From contig DASWTW010000382.1 of NCBI GenBank assembly GCA_036401895.1, positions 1-5,654 on the forward strand: DNA of 5,654 bases, written 5' to 3'. The notes beneath the pieces are model-generated. The model worked only from the letters and a program-made list of their open reading frames with translations. It did not search any database and was not told where the DNA came from. Every line of letters starts with the position of its first letter. The first letter of the stretch is position 1. Position numbers and translations under genes: made by a program. Positions 1 through 5,239 of this stretch are shown in pieces. The stretch comes from LB3-1 sp036401895 (GTDB lineage: Bacteria > Chloroflexota > Chloroflexia > Chloroflexales > Kallotenuaceae).

Positions 1-1176
1 GGCAAAGGCACGGTGGTGCTCGCGCCGGTTAAGGCGATTCAGGACCGCTACGAGACGCCGATCGAGCGCGATCCGTTCAGTGTTTCTCTCGACGAAAAGC
101 TTGATTATCTGCTGCGTGCCCACAAAGAGGCGCAGACGGTATCCGGGATCGCGATCGTGCAGGGCAGCCTCAGCGCCTGGCGCGAGGAGAAGGTGTTTGC
201 CTCGACCGAGGGCTCGTACATCGAGCAGGTGATCACGCAGAGCGGCCTGAACATGGAAGCGACGGCCGTCGGCGGCGGCGAGGTTCAGGTCCGATCATAT
301 CCCAACTCGTTCAGCCATTGGATGACCAAGGGCTGGGAGATTACCCGCGAGTATGATCTGCCGAACAATGCGCGGCGCATCGCCGAAGAGGCCGTCGCGC
401 TGCTCTCGGCTCCGCAGTGCCCCGCCGGCGTGACGACGCTGGTCCTGGATGGGCAGCAGACCGCGCTCCAGATCCACGAGTCGTGCGGCCATCCGATTGA
501 GCTGGATCGTGTGCTGGGCATGGAGGCGGCGTTCGCGGGAACCAGCTTTTTGACGACCGACAAGCTCAACAGCGGCTATCGCTATGGCTCGGATGTTGTC
601 AACATGACGGCAGATGCAACGCTGCCCGGCGGCCTGGGAACGTTCGGCTATGATGACGAGGGCGTGCCTGCGCAGCGGATCGATGTGGTGAAAAACGGAA
701 TCTTCAGCGGCTACCTGACCGATCGTCAGACGGCGGCGCTGCTCGGGCTGCCACAGTCCGGTGGCTGCTCGCGGGCAGAGGGCTGGAATCGTCTGGCGAT
801 GATCCGCATGACCAATGTGAATCTGCTGCCAGGCACGTGGACGCTCGACAATCTGATCGCCGATACCGACGACGGGCTGTATATGCTGACCAACAAGAGC
901 TGGTCGATCGACGATAAGCGGCTCAACTTCCAGTTTGGCTGCGAGCTGGCGTACGAGATCAAGAACGGCAAGCTTGGGCGCATGTTCAAAAATCCCACCT
1001 ACCAGGGCATGACCCCGCAGTTCTGGGGCTCGTGTGACGCCGTGTGCAACGCTGATCATTGGGTGCTGTGGGGCACTCCCAACTGTGGCAAGGGCCAGCC
1101 GATGCAGATCGGCCATACCGGCCATGGCGCTGCGCCCGCACGCTTCCGCCAGATCAAAGTGGGCGTAATGCAGTAG
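1..1176 (+). CDS. tldD: TldD/PmbA-family metalloprotease, 5' end cut by window
   Basis: The reading frame is open from base 1 (GKGTVVLAPVKA...) and ends at TAG 1174-1176. About 391 residues are visible, and family members usually have roughly 450-480, so about the first fifth is missing. An HExxxH zinc site is seen as HESCGH at visible residues 159-164, preceded by the usual hydrophobic 'TLVLDGQQTALQI' strand. A C-terminal NCGKGQP stretch has Cys362, which fits the conserved cysteine ligand of TldD. Known family role: TldD and TldE form a cytosolic heterodimeric protease that degrades unfolded peptides and matures some modified peptides such as microcin B17. The HExxxH plus Cys pattern marks this as the catalytic TldD-type subunit, since TldE lacks the zinc site. 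The downstream gene starts 20 nt after the stop. No TldE gene follows, so a partner should be upstream or elsewhere. The family is secure; the substrate is unknown. Confidence 0.93.
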   Translation, partial: GKGTVVLAPVKAIQDRYETPIERDPFSVSLDEKLDYLLRAHKEAQTVSGIAIVQGSLSAWREEKVFASTEGSYIEQVITQSGLNMEATAVGGGEVQVRSYPNSFSHWMTKGWEITREYDLPNNARRIAEEAVALLSAPQCPAGVTTLVLDGQQTALQIHESCGHPIELDRVLGMEAAFAGTSFLTTDKLNSGYRYGSDVVNMTADATLPGGLGTFGYDDEGVPAQRIDVVKNGIFSGYLTDRQTAALLGLPQSGGCSRAEGWNRLAMIRMTNVNLLPGTWTLDNLIADTDDGLYMLTNKSWSIDDKRLNFQFGCELAYEIKNGKLGRMFKNPTYQGMTPQFWGSCDAVCNADHWVLWGTPNCGKGQPMQIGHTGHGAAPARFRQIKVGVMQ

Positions 1177-1182
1177 CTGCAC

Positions 1183-1187
1183 GGGAG
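1183..1187 (+). promoter_or_regulatory. Ribosome binding site GGGAG for the SgcJ/EcaC-like gene
   Basis: GGGAG lies 9 nt before ATG 1197. The frame is open back into tldD, to an ATG near 1059. This site sets the start at 1197, where family-like sequence begins shortly after, and leaves tldD and this gene non-overlapping. Confidence 0.6.
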
Positions 1188-1196
1188 CGATTGATC

Positions 1197-1667
1197 ATGA
1201 CTGAACAACCGCACGCTTCCCAAGCCACCGATGAGCAGGCTGTCGGCGGCCTGTACCAGCAATTGTTGCAGAGCTGGAACAGCCGCGATGCTGCCGCGTT
1301 TGCTGCTGCTTTCGCGGCAGACGCCCATCTTGTCGGCTTCGATGGCAGCATGGTTGACGGACAGTCGGAGATCGAGTTGCACCTGAGGCAGATTTTTGGC
1401 GACCATCCCACGGCGGCGTACGTTGGAAAAATCAGGGAGATTCGTTTGCTCGGGCTCGATGCTGCGCTGCTGCGAGCAGTTGCCGGTTTGGTCCCGCCTG
1501 GACAGCGGGATCTCCTTCCGGCCGCGAACGCCGTTCAAACGCTGGTTGCCGTCAAGCAGGCGGAAACATGGCGGATTGTTCTCTACCAGAATACGCCCGC
1601 ACAATTTCATGGCAGGCCAGATCTGGCCCAGCAGCTGACGGACGAGCTGCGACAACTGCTGACATAA
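1197..1667 (+). CDS. SgcJ/EcaC-family protein (NTF2/SnoaL-like fold)
   Basis: This encodes 156 aa starting at ATG 1197. A helical start (LYQQLLQSWNSRDAAAFAAAF, about residues 19-39) is followed by acid-containing strands (DAHLVGFDG, 42-50), the helix 'SEIELHLRQIF' (57-67), VGKIREIR (76-83) and the characteristic end QTLVAVK...WRIVLYQNTPAQFHGRP (114-141). That layout and the QNTPAQFHGRP tail match proteins annotated as the SgcJ/EcaC family. They have the small cone-shaped NTF2/SnoaL fold, which forms a ligand pocket. The catalytic activity of most members, despite the common 'oxidoreductase' label, is not established. There is no signal peptide or membrane segment, so it is probably cytosolic. 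It lies 20 nt after tldD and is probably co-transcribed. Confidence is high for the fold and low for any reaction. Confidence 0.85.
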   Translation: MTEQPHASQATDEQAVGGLYQQLLQSWNSRDAAAFAAAFAADAHLVGFDGSMVDGQSEIELHLRQIFGDHPTAAYVGKIREIRLLGLDAALLRAVAGLVPPGQRDLLPAANAVQTLVAVKQAETWRIVLYQNTPAQFHGRPDLAQQLTDELRQLLT

Positions 1668-1755
1668 AGCTGTTCTCGACATAACAGGACCAACAGCCTA
1701 CGCCGGTTATGAGGCAAAGCTGCTAGGATCGATCCACCCCCAAATTGCAACATGT

Positions 1756-1760
1756 GGTGG
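1756..1760 (+). promoter_or_regulatory. Probable ribosome binding site GGTGG favouring the second ATG of comEC
   Basis: Two in-frame ATGs begin comEC, at 1752 and 1767. The first is preceded by the C/A-rich 'cccccaaattgcaac' with no Shine-Dalgarno. The second has GGTGG 6 nt upstream, and the resulting N-terminus (MPLIWFCIVFLIGI) looks like a normal ComEC start with an immediate membrane helix. I therefore prefer 1767, though 1752 cannot be excluded. Confidence 0.45.
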
Positions 1761-1766
1761 ATCGCT

Positions 1767-3278
1767 ATGCCGCTGATCTGGTTTTGCATCGTTTTTCTCA
1801 TCGGCATCGTTATCGGCGACTGGCTCAAGCTGCCGACGCTGCCTCTGGCGCTGGCTGCGGGCGGACTTTCGTCGATCGCGCTGATCTGGTGGTCACGGCC
1901 CAACGTGCGCCTGCCGCTGCTCCTCGGCGCGGCTTGCTTATTTGGCGCGGCTCGTCTGGCCTATGCTCAGCCGGTCACAACCGAGCGCAGTGTCTGGGCG
2001 TATGTGGGACAGAAAGGCTTTGTAACCGGGACCGTGACGCAGCAGCCGGATCGGCGTGAGGATCAGCAGAGCGCCATGATCAGCGCCGAGCAGATCGAGC
2101 TTAATGGTGTGACGCGGCAGGTCGCAGGGCTGGTGTTGCTGAAGCTGCCGCCGAATCCTGAGCTGCGCTACGGGCAGCGCGTGCGACTGGAAGGGCGGCT
2201 GGAGCAGCCCGAGACCGGCGAGGACTTCGACTATCGCTCGTACCTGGCGCGGCACGGCGTGTATGTGCTGATGACGCGGCCCAAGCTGCACGTGCTGCCG
2301 GGTCTGGGCGGTAGCTGGTGGCAGCGGCTCGCGCTCGGGCTGAACGATCGGGCGCGGCGAACCGGGCTCCAGCTGATCTCCGAGCCGCACGCCTCGCTCC
2401 TGCTTGGCATCCTGCTGGGCGTTCAATCCACAATTCCTGACGCTGTGCTTGAGACCTTCAGCGCCACCGGGACGAGTCATATCTTAGTCCTATCGGGCTG
2501 GAATATTTCGGTGATCATTGTCGGCATCGCCAGCCTGCTTTCGGCGCTCAAGATGTCGAAAAAACAGGCAGCGTATTGCAGCCTGCCCTTGATCGGGCTG
2601 TATGTGCTGTTTGTCGGCGCGTCGCCGTCGGTGGTGCGGGCGGCAGTCATGGGCAGCCTTGCCGTTATCGCCACGCTGGTCGACCGCGAATCCGAGGCGT
2701 GGACCAGCCTGTTGGTCGCCTGCACCGCCATGGCGATTCTCGATCCCAATGTGCTGTGGGATATTGGCTTCGAATTAAGCGCCCTTGCCACCGCCGGCCT
2801 CTTCGCCTTTGCGCGCCCGATCGAGCAGCTTTTGACAAAGCGCGGACCTTTGAGTTGGTCGTTCCTGCGCTGGGCGGCGGAACCACTCACCGCAACCTTG
2901 GCCGCGTCGTTGCTTTCACTCCCGATTCTCCTCTACCACTTCGGGCGGCTCTCCCTGATCGCGCCGCTGTCCAACATTGTGATGCTGCCGGCGGTACCCT
3001 GGGCGATGCTCACTGGATCGATCGCGACCGTGGTAGGCATGGTCTGGCTGCCACTCGGCCAGGTGCTGGCGCTGCTGACGTGGCCATTTCTGGCCTGGCT
3101 GCTGGGCGCGGCACAATGGCTGGCGCAGGTGCCGGGTGCCTACACGACGCTGCCGCCATTTTCGGTGTGGTGGGTCTGGGGCTACTATGCTGCTCTGGCA
3201 ACTAGCTGGTGGTGGGCGCAACGGATACGTAGCTCATCAACGACTCAATTGTTAGATTTCCAGCCTGCGAACGAGTAA
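1767..3278 (+). CDS. comEC: ComEC/Rec2 competence channel, without C-terminal MBL domain
   Basis: This encodes 503 aa from ATG 1767 (508 from ATG 1752) and is a polytopic inner-membrane protein. Hydrophobic segments at about residues 1-17, 25-42 and 48-67 are followed by a soluble DUF4131-type region (about 70-175) ending in the typical EDFDYRSYLARHGVY. The Competence domain (about 200-480) follows. It has LLLGILLGVQ (211-220), the core TGTSHILVLSGWN (234-246), GASPSVVRAAVMG (284-296), DPNVLWDIGFELSALATAGL (326-345) and further membrane helices. Known role: ComEC forms the channel that takes single-stranded DNA across the inner membrane in natural transformation. The protein stops after the last helices with a short polar tail. 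It lacks the metallo-beta-lactamase-like domain that brings many homologues to 700-800 aa, and no such domain is encoded downstream. The core reads SGWN where SGLH is the common form. No other competence gene is in the window. Confidence 0.92.
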   Translation: MPLIWFCIVFLIGIVIGDWLKLPTLPLALAAGGLSSIALIWWSRPNVRLPLLLGAACLFGAARLAYAQPVTTERSVWAYVGQKGFVTGTVTQQPDRREDQQSAMISAEQIELNGVTRQVAGLVLLKLPPNPELRYGQRVRLEGRLEQPETGEDFDYRSYLARHGVYVLMTRPKLHVLPGLGGSWWQRLALGLNDRARRTGLQLISEPHASLLLGILLGVQSTIPDAVLETFSATGTSHILVLSGWNISVIIVGIASLLSALKMSKKQAAYCSLPLIGLYVLFVGASPSVVRAAVMGSLAVIATLVDRESEAWTSLLVACTAMAILDPNVLWDIGFELSALATAGLFAFARPIEQLLTKRGPLSWSFLRWAAEPLTATLAASLLSLPILLYHFGRLSLIAPLSNIVMLPAVPWAMLTGSIATVVGMVWLPLGQVLALLTWPFLAWLLGAAQWLAQVPGAYTTLPPFSVWWVWGYYAALATSWWWAQRIRSSSTTQLLDFQPANE

Positions 3279-3303
3279 AGATGCTTGACTCCTGTACCCT
3301 GGT

Positions 3304-3334
3304 CAACCTGAGCCAAGCCGCGCATTTCAGGTTG
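3304..3334 (+). terminator. Perfect 8-bp inverted repeat after comEC (possible terminator)
   Basis: CAACCTGA (3304-3311) and TCAGGTTG (3327-3334) are exact reverse complements around a 15-nt loop, starting 26 nt after the comEC stop. The place suits a transcription end, but no T-run follows and the loop is long. A protein-binding site in the leader of the next gene is also possible. Confidence 0.3.
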
Positions 3335-3363
3335 CCGAACTGGCAGACATGATAGAATGTTTG

Positions 3364-3392
3364 TTCGCTTTTCTTGAGCTATGCGCTATACT
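3364..3392 (+). promoter_or_regulatory. Weak candidate promoter upstream of the AraC-type gene
   Basis: TATACT (3387-3392) matches the -10 consensus at five of six bases. At 17-nt spacing the -35 would be TTCGCT (3364-3369), which matches only three bases. The stretch is AT-richer than its surroundings and lies about 95 nt before the start codon, which leaves a long leader. The assignment is weak because the -35 is poor. Confidence 0.25.
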
Positions 3393-3444
3393 AGGCTGAT
3401 TATCGTTGAGATAGTTCTGGACTGCGGCTGAGGGCAAGCAAAGG

Positions 3445-3476
3445 TGTAGCGCAAAAGATGCATGAGCATTGCTACA
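3445..3476 (+). promoter_or_regulatory. Interrupted inverted repeat abutting the ribosome binding site of the AraC-type gene
   Basis: TGTAGC (3445-3450) pairs with GCTACA (3471-3476). Inside, ATGC (3458-3461) pairs with GCAT (3466-3469) around an ATGA loop. The right arm runs straight into the AGGAG at 3476-3480. As RNA this could fold next to the Shine-Dalgarno and affect translation. As DNA, the 6-bp arms with 20-nt spacing could be an operator. Both readings are inference. Confidence 0.3.
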
Positions 3477-3480
3477 GGAG
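3476..3480 (+). promoter_or_regulatory. Ribosome binding site AGGAG setting the AraC-type start
   Basis: AGGAG lies 5 nt before ATG 3486. The frame also has an ATG at 3462, but no Shine-Dalgarno precedes that one. The start at 3486 gives MEFVFDTRS, so the longer N-terminus is probably not made. Confidence 0.7.
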
Positions 3481-3485
3481 CCAGC

Positions 3486-4166
3486 ATGGAATTTGTATTT
3501 GATACCAGGTCGGTACCCGCGTCGTTTGTCGAAAGGATCTGGCGCACCACCAGTGAGCACCCGGGCACGTTTATGTCGGCAGCTGCCAGCAACTGGGAGT
3601 TGGTGATCACGACGTTCGACGGCAAGACGCTGATCGCCGCACGCGGGCCAGAGACCAAAGCTTCAGAGGCTGATTTCCCCGCCGACGCCGAGTTTTTGGG
3701 CATTACCTTTAAGCTCGGCACGTTCATGCCCCATCTCCCGCTAAAAGCCCTTTTGGATAAGCGGGATGCGATCCTTCCTCAAGCGTCGCGCAATTCCTTC
3801 TGGCTGCATGGCCGTGTGTGGGAACGTCCGACCTTCGAAAATGCCGATGTATTTGTCAGCCGGCTTATTCGCCAGGGATTACTCGTGCGCGATCCAGTCG
3901 TAGAGGCGGCGCTCCAGGGACGCACGCCCGACATATCGATACGCTCCCTCCAGTACCGCTTCGTGCAGGCAACCGGATTAGCGCACAAGACGATTCAGCA
4001 GATCGAGCGCGCCGGCCAGGCTGTGACGCTGCTTAAGCAAGGTAGACCGATTTTAGACACAGCCTTTGATCTCGGCTATTTCGATCAGGCGCATCTGACC
4101 AATTCGCTGAGACGCTTCATCGGAAAAACACCCGCCCAGATTATTCAGAAAAGCACGACTATGTAG
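3486..4166 (+). CDS. AraC-family transcriptional regulator (DUF6597-like N-terminus)
   Basis: This encodes 226 aa, starting after a good AGGAG site. The C-terminal third is an AraC-type double helix-turn-helix DNA-binding domain. The first HTH covers about residues 150-188 (ISIRSLQYRFVQATGLAHKT). The second covers about 190-220, with the hallmark DLGYFDQAHL (195-204) and RRFIGKTPAQI after it. The N-terminal part (about 1-110), with ERIWRTT near the start and a beta-rich middle, resembles the DUF6597 domain often joined to this kind of HTH. Whether it binds a ligand is unknown. It is a cytosolic DNA-binding protein with no membrane segment. The dihydrofolate-reductase-family gene that starts 80 nt downstream on the same strand is the obvious candidate target, possibly together with its own leader. 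The family assignment is firm; target and effector are inference. Confidence 0.9.
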   Translation: MEFVFDTRSVPASFVERIWRTTSEHPGTFMSAAASNWELVITTFDGKTLIAARGPETKASEADFPADAEFLGITFKLGTFMPHLPLKALLDKRDAILPQASRNSFWLHGRVWERPTFENADVFVSRLIRQGLLVRDPVVEAALQGRTPDISIRSLQYRFVQATGLAHKTIQQIERAGQAVTLLKQGRPILDTAFDLGYFDQAHLTNSLRRFIGKTPAQIIQKSTTM

Positions 4167-4179
4167 CTTGCGTTTTTTT
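4151..4179 (+). terminator. Weak stem plus seven-T run at the end of the AraC-type gene
   Basis: AAGC (4151-4154) can pair with GCTT (4166-4169) around the stop codon, and GCG followed by T7 (4173-4179) comes next. The T-run suits an intrinsic terminator, but a 4-bp stem with an 11-nt loop is poor. The tract may instead belong to the promoter of the next gene. Confidence 0.22.
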
Positions 4180-4205
4180 CCAAGAGTCTGCCCTGCTGCT
4201 ATGCT
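4177..4205 (+). promoter_or_regulatory. Candidate promoter for the dihydrofolate-reductase-family gene
   Basis: TTTCCA (4177-4182) and TATGCT (4200-4205) are 17 nt apart. Each matches four of six consensus bases, and the start codon is about 40 nt downstream. This would let the reductase gene be transcribed apart from the regulator. A second TATGAT at 4205-4210 has no matching -35. Confidence 0.28.
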
Positions 4206-4246
4206 ATGATTGGTATATCGACAGCGAACGGCAAAAGGAGCATACC

Positions 4247-4783
4247 ATGCGGAACTTGGTCGTCACTGAATTTATGTCACTGGATGGCGTTATAGAAAAT
4301 CCTGGCTGGACGTTCCCCTACTGGAATGACGAGATCGCGGCATTTAAGGGCGAAGAAACAAACGCCAGCGATGCTTTGCTGCTGGGACGTGTGACCTACC
4401 AGGGATTTGCAGCCGCCTGGCCGCAGAGCAAGGATGAGGGAGCAGATTACTTCAACAACGTGCGCAAATACGTGGTGTCGACGACGCTGGACAGCGCGGA
4501 GTGGAACAACTCAACGCTGATCAAAGACAATGTCGAGGAAGAAATCGCCAGGCTCAAGCAGCAGGATGGTAAGGACATCACCGTCCACGGCAGCGCTGTG
4601 CTGGCGCAATGGTTGATGCAGCACGATCTTGTCGATCGCCTCCATCTGTTGGTCTATCCCGTCGTGTTGGGAGAAGGCCAGCGCCTGTTTAAAGAGGGTG
4701 TTCCTGCGACGTTGAAGCTTCTGGAAACACGGTCGTTCAGCTCAGGTGTTGTGGCGCTGATCTACGCGCCCGAGCGGAAATAA
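4247..4783 (+). CDS. Dihydrofolate reductase family protein (RibD C-terminal domain)
   Basis: This encodes 178 aa from ATG 4247, with AAGGAG (4235-4240) 6 nt upstream. The whole protein is one RibD C-terminal/DHFR-like domain. It opens with the strand LVVTEFMSLDGVIE (4-17). ALLLGRVTYQGF (43-54), KYVVSTTL (74-81) and WNNSTLI (86-92) follow. The nucleotide-binding segment ITVHGSAVLAQWL (111-123) and the closing LLVYPVVLGEGQRLF (134-148) complete it. Stand-alone members of this size (YyaP/YwjB-like) are presumed cytosolic NAD(P)H-dependent reductases. Most have no proven substrate and should not be taken as true folate or riboflavin enzymes. No deaminase domain is attached and no riboflavin genes are nearby. 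The AraC-type gene upstream on the same strand suggests regulated expression. The family is secure; the substrate is unknown. Confidence 0.92.
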   Translation: MRNLVVTEFMSLDGVIENPGWTFPYWNDEIAAFKGEETNASDALLLGRVTYQGFAAAWPQSKDEGADYFNNVRKYVVSTTLDSAEWNNSTLIKDNVEEEIARLKQQDGKDITVHGSAVLAQWLMQHDLVDRLHLLVYPVVLGEGQRLFKEGVPATLKLLETRSFSSGVVALIYAPERK

Positions 4784-5007
4784 GTATCACCATGCCAGGC
4801 GGGAACCATCAGCGAAGGGCGGCAGCCATGCCGTCCTTTGCTATACATGTGACACCTGCCCACCATCCAACCCCAGCGAAACCATAACGCCGCCTTCTTC
4901 CCTGGCGGACGCCTCACCTTGGCCCGGTCATCGGATAGCTCTATGACGGAGCAGTCATAGTACTTGCGTAAGTGGTCTATCTGGTTCGGGCGAATACGTC
5001 GTGCCAT
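4762..5007 (-). CDS. Hypothetical small protein, unrecognised (81 aa)
   Basis: This is a minus-strand ORF from ATG 5007-5005 to TAG at 4764-4762. It has AGGGG 9 nt before the ATG, which is a fair ribosome binding site and the main reason to list it. The first half looks protein-like: MARRIRPNQIDHLRKYYD, then SVIELSDDRAKVRRPPGKK, then a Trp-rich patch (WFRWGW). The second half is Cys/His/Gly-rich and less convincing, so the original gene may have ended or shifted frame there. The product would be strongly basic, with no signal peptide or membrane segment. Its last 22 nt overlap the 3' end of the reductase gene in convergent orientation, and a strong hairpin lies within its codons. I do not recognise a family. 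It could be a real small gene, a decayed remnant or chance. Confidence 0.35.
   Translation of the reverse strand: MARRIRPNQIDHLRKYYDCSVIELSDDRAKVRRPPGKKAALWFRWGWMVGRCHMYSKGRHGCRPSLMVPAWHGDTYFRSGA
4811..4842. terminator. Strong 14-bp hairpin downstream of the reductase gene
   Basis: AGCGAAGGGCGGCA (4811-4824) and TGCCGTCCTTTGCT (4829-4842) pair over 14 positions with two G-T wobbles and no mismatches, around a GCCA tetraloop. It begins 27 nt after the plus-strand stop at 4783, a normal place for a terminator. No T-run follows on either strand, so it may instead be a transcript-stabilising or factor-dependent end structure. It also lies inside the possible minus-strand ORF. Confidence 0.45.
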
Positions 5008-5239
5008 ACTTTTGGACCCCTGTACCGGGTCTGGACGCTATGCGAGACTGGCAACAGTCTATTACCCTCCATCGCCTGCTACTATGCTGCTTAGCAAGCA
5101 ACGCCTAAGCTATAGCTGTGGCAGGTGGATCATGTGCTCGTGGATAGCTCAGGCTCACTCGTGAGAGCGAAGCTTAGATCGACGGCACATATTGCTGTTG
5201 CAAGACCTGCGACGGGTTGCCCGAGTACTGGAGTTTTGA
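5008..5239. other. Intergenic stretch with short palindromes, no recognised gene
   Basis: These 232 nt lie between the possible minus-strand ORF and the final gene. They hold small symmetric elements: GACCC/GGGTC around 5014-5030, TGCTT/AAGCA at 5088-5100, the palindrome AGCTATAGCT at 5108-5117, and CTCAC/GTGAG near 5156-5167. No tRNA, long ORF or convincing -35/-10 pair was found. If the two outward-facing genes on its flanks are both real, it should hold promoters for both. Confidence 0.4.
5230..5233 (+). promoter_or_regulatory. Ribosome binding site GGAG for the GTG-started gene
   Basis: GGAG lies 6 nt before GTG 5240, and an in-frame TGA (5237-5239) sits directly before the GTG. The frame therefore cannot extend further upstream, and GTG is the best-supported start. 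The first ATG codons are much later, at residues 50 and 55, immediately before the conserved motif. Confidence 0.65.

Noticed and set aside
295..1182. Minus-strand ORF of 295 aa opposite tldD
   Set aside because: The plus strand encodes a clear TldD protein with zinc-site motifs. The minus frame is a GC-rich shadow with no recognisable domain.
1059..1196. Upstream extension of the SgcJ/EcaC-like frame to ATG 1059
   Set aside because: It would lie over the end of tldD, including its Cys motif. A ribosome binding site at 1183-1187 supports ATG 1197 instead.
1680..1711. CATAAC/GTTATG inverted repeat before comEC as a terminator
   Set aside because: The arms are only 6 bp (8 pairs with a mismatch), the loop is long and no T-run follows.
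1726..1735. Palindrome GGATCGATCC just upstream of comEC
   Set aside because: It is a perfect 10-bp palindrome, but GATC/CGATCG-like words are frequent in this window. No other evidence makes it an operator.
1938..2480. Minus-strand ORF of 180 aa opposite comEC
   Set aside because: The composition is Arg/Gln/Pro/His-rich and shadow-like, and the plus strand carries ComEC motifs throughout.
5087..5116. CTGCTT / TATAGC with 18-nt spacing as a promoter for the last gene
   Set aside because: The -35 match is poor, the -10 matches only four of six bases and it lies over 120 nt before the start. Not better than chance.
4784..5239. Insertion-sequence remnant
   Set aside because: I found no transposase motif, no paired terminal inverted repeats and no target duplication around the segment.
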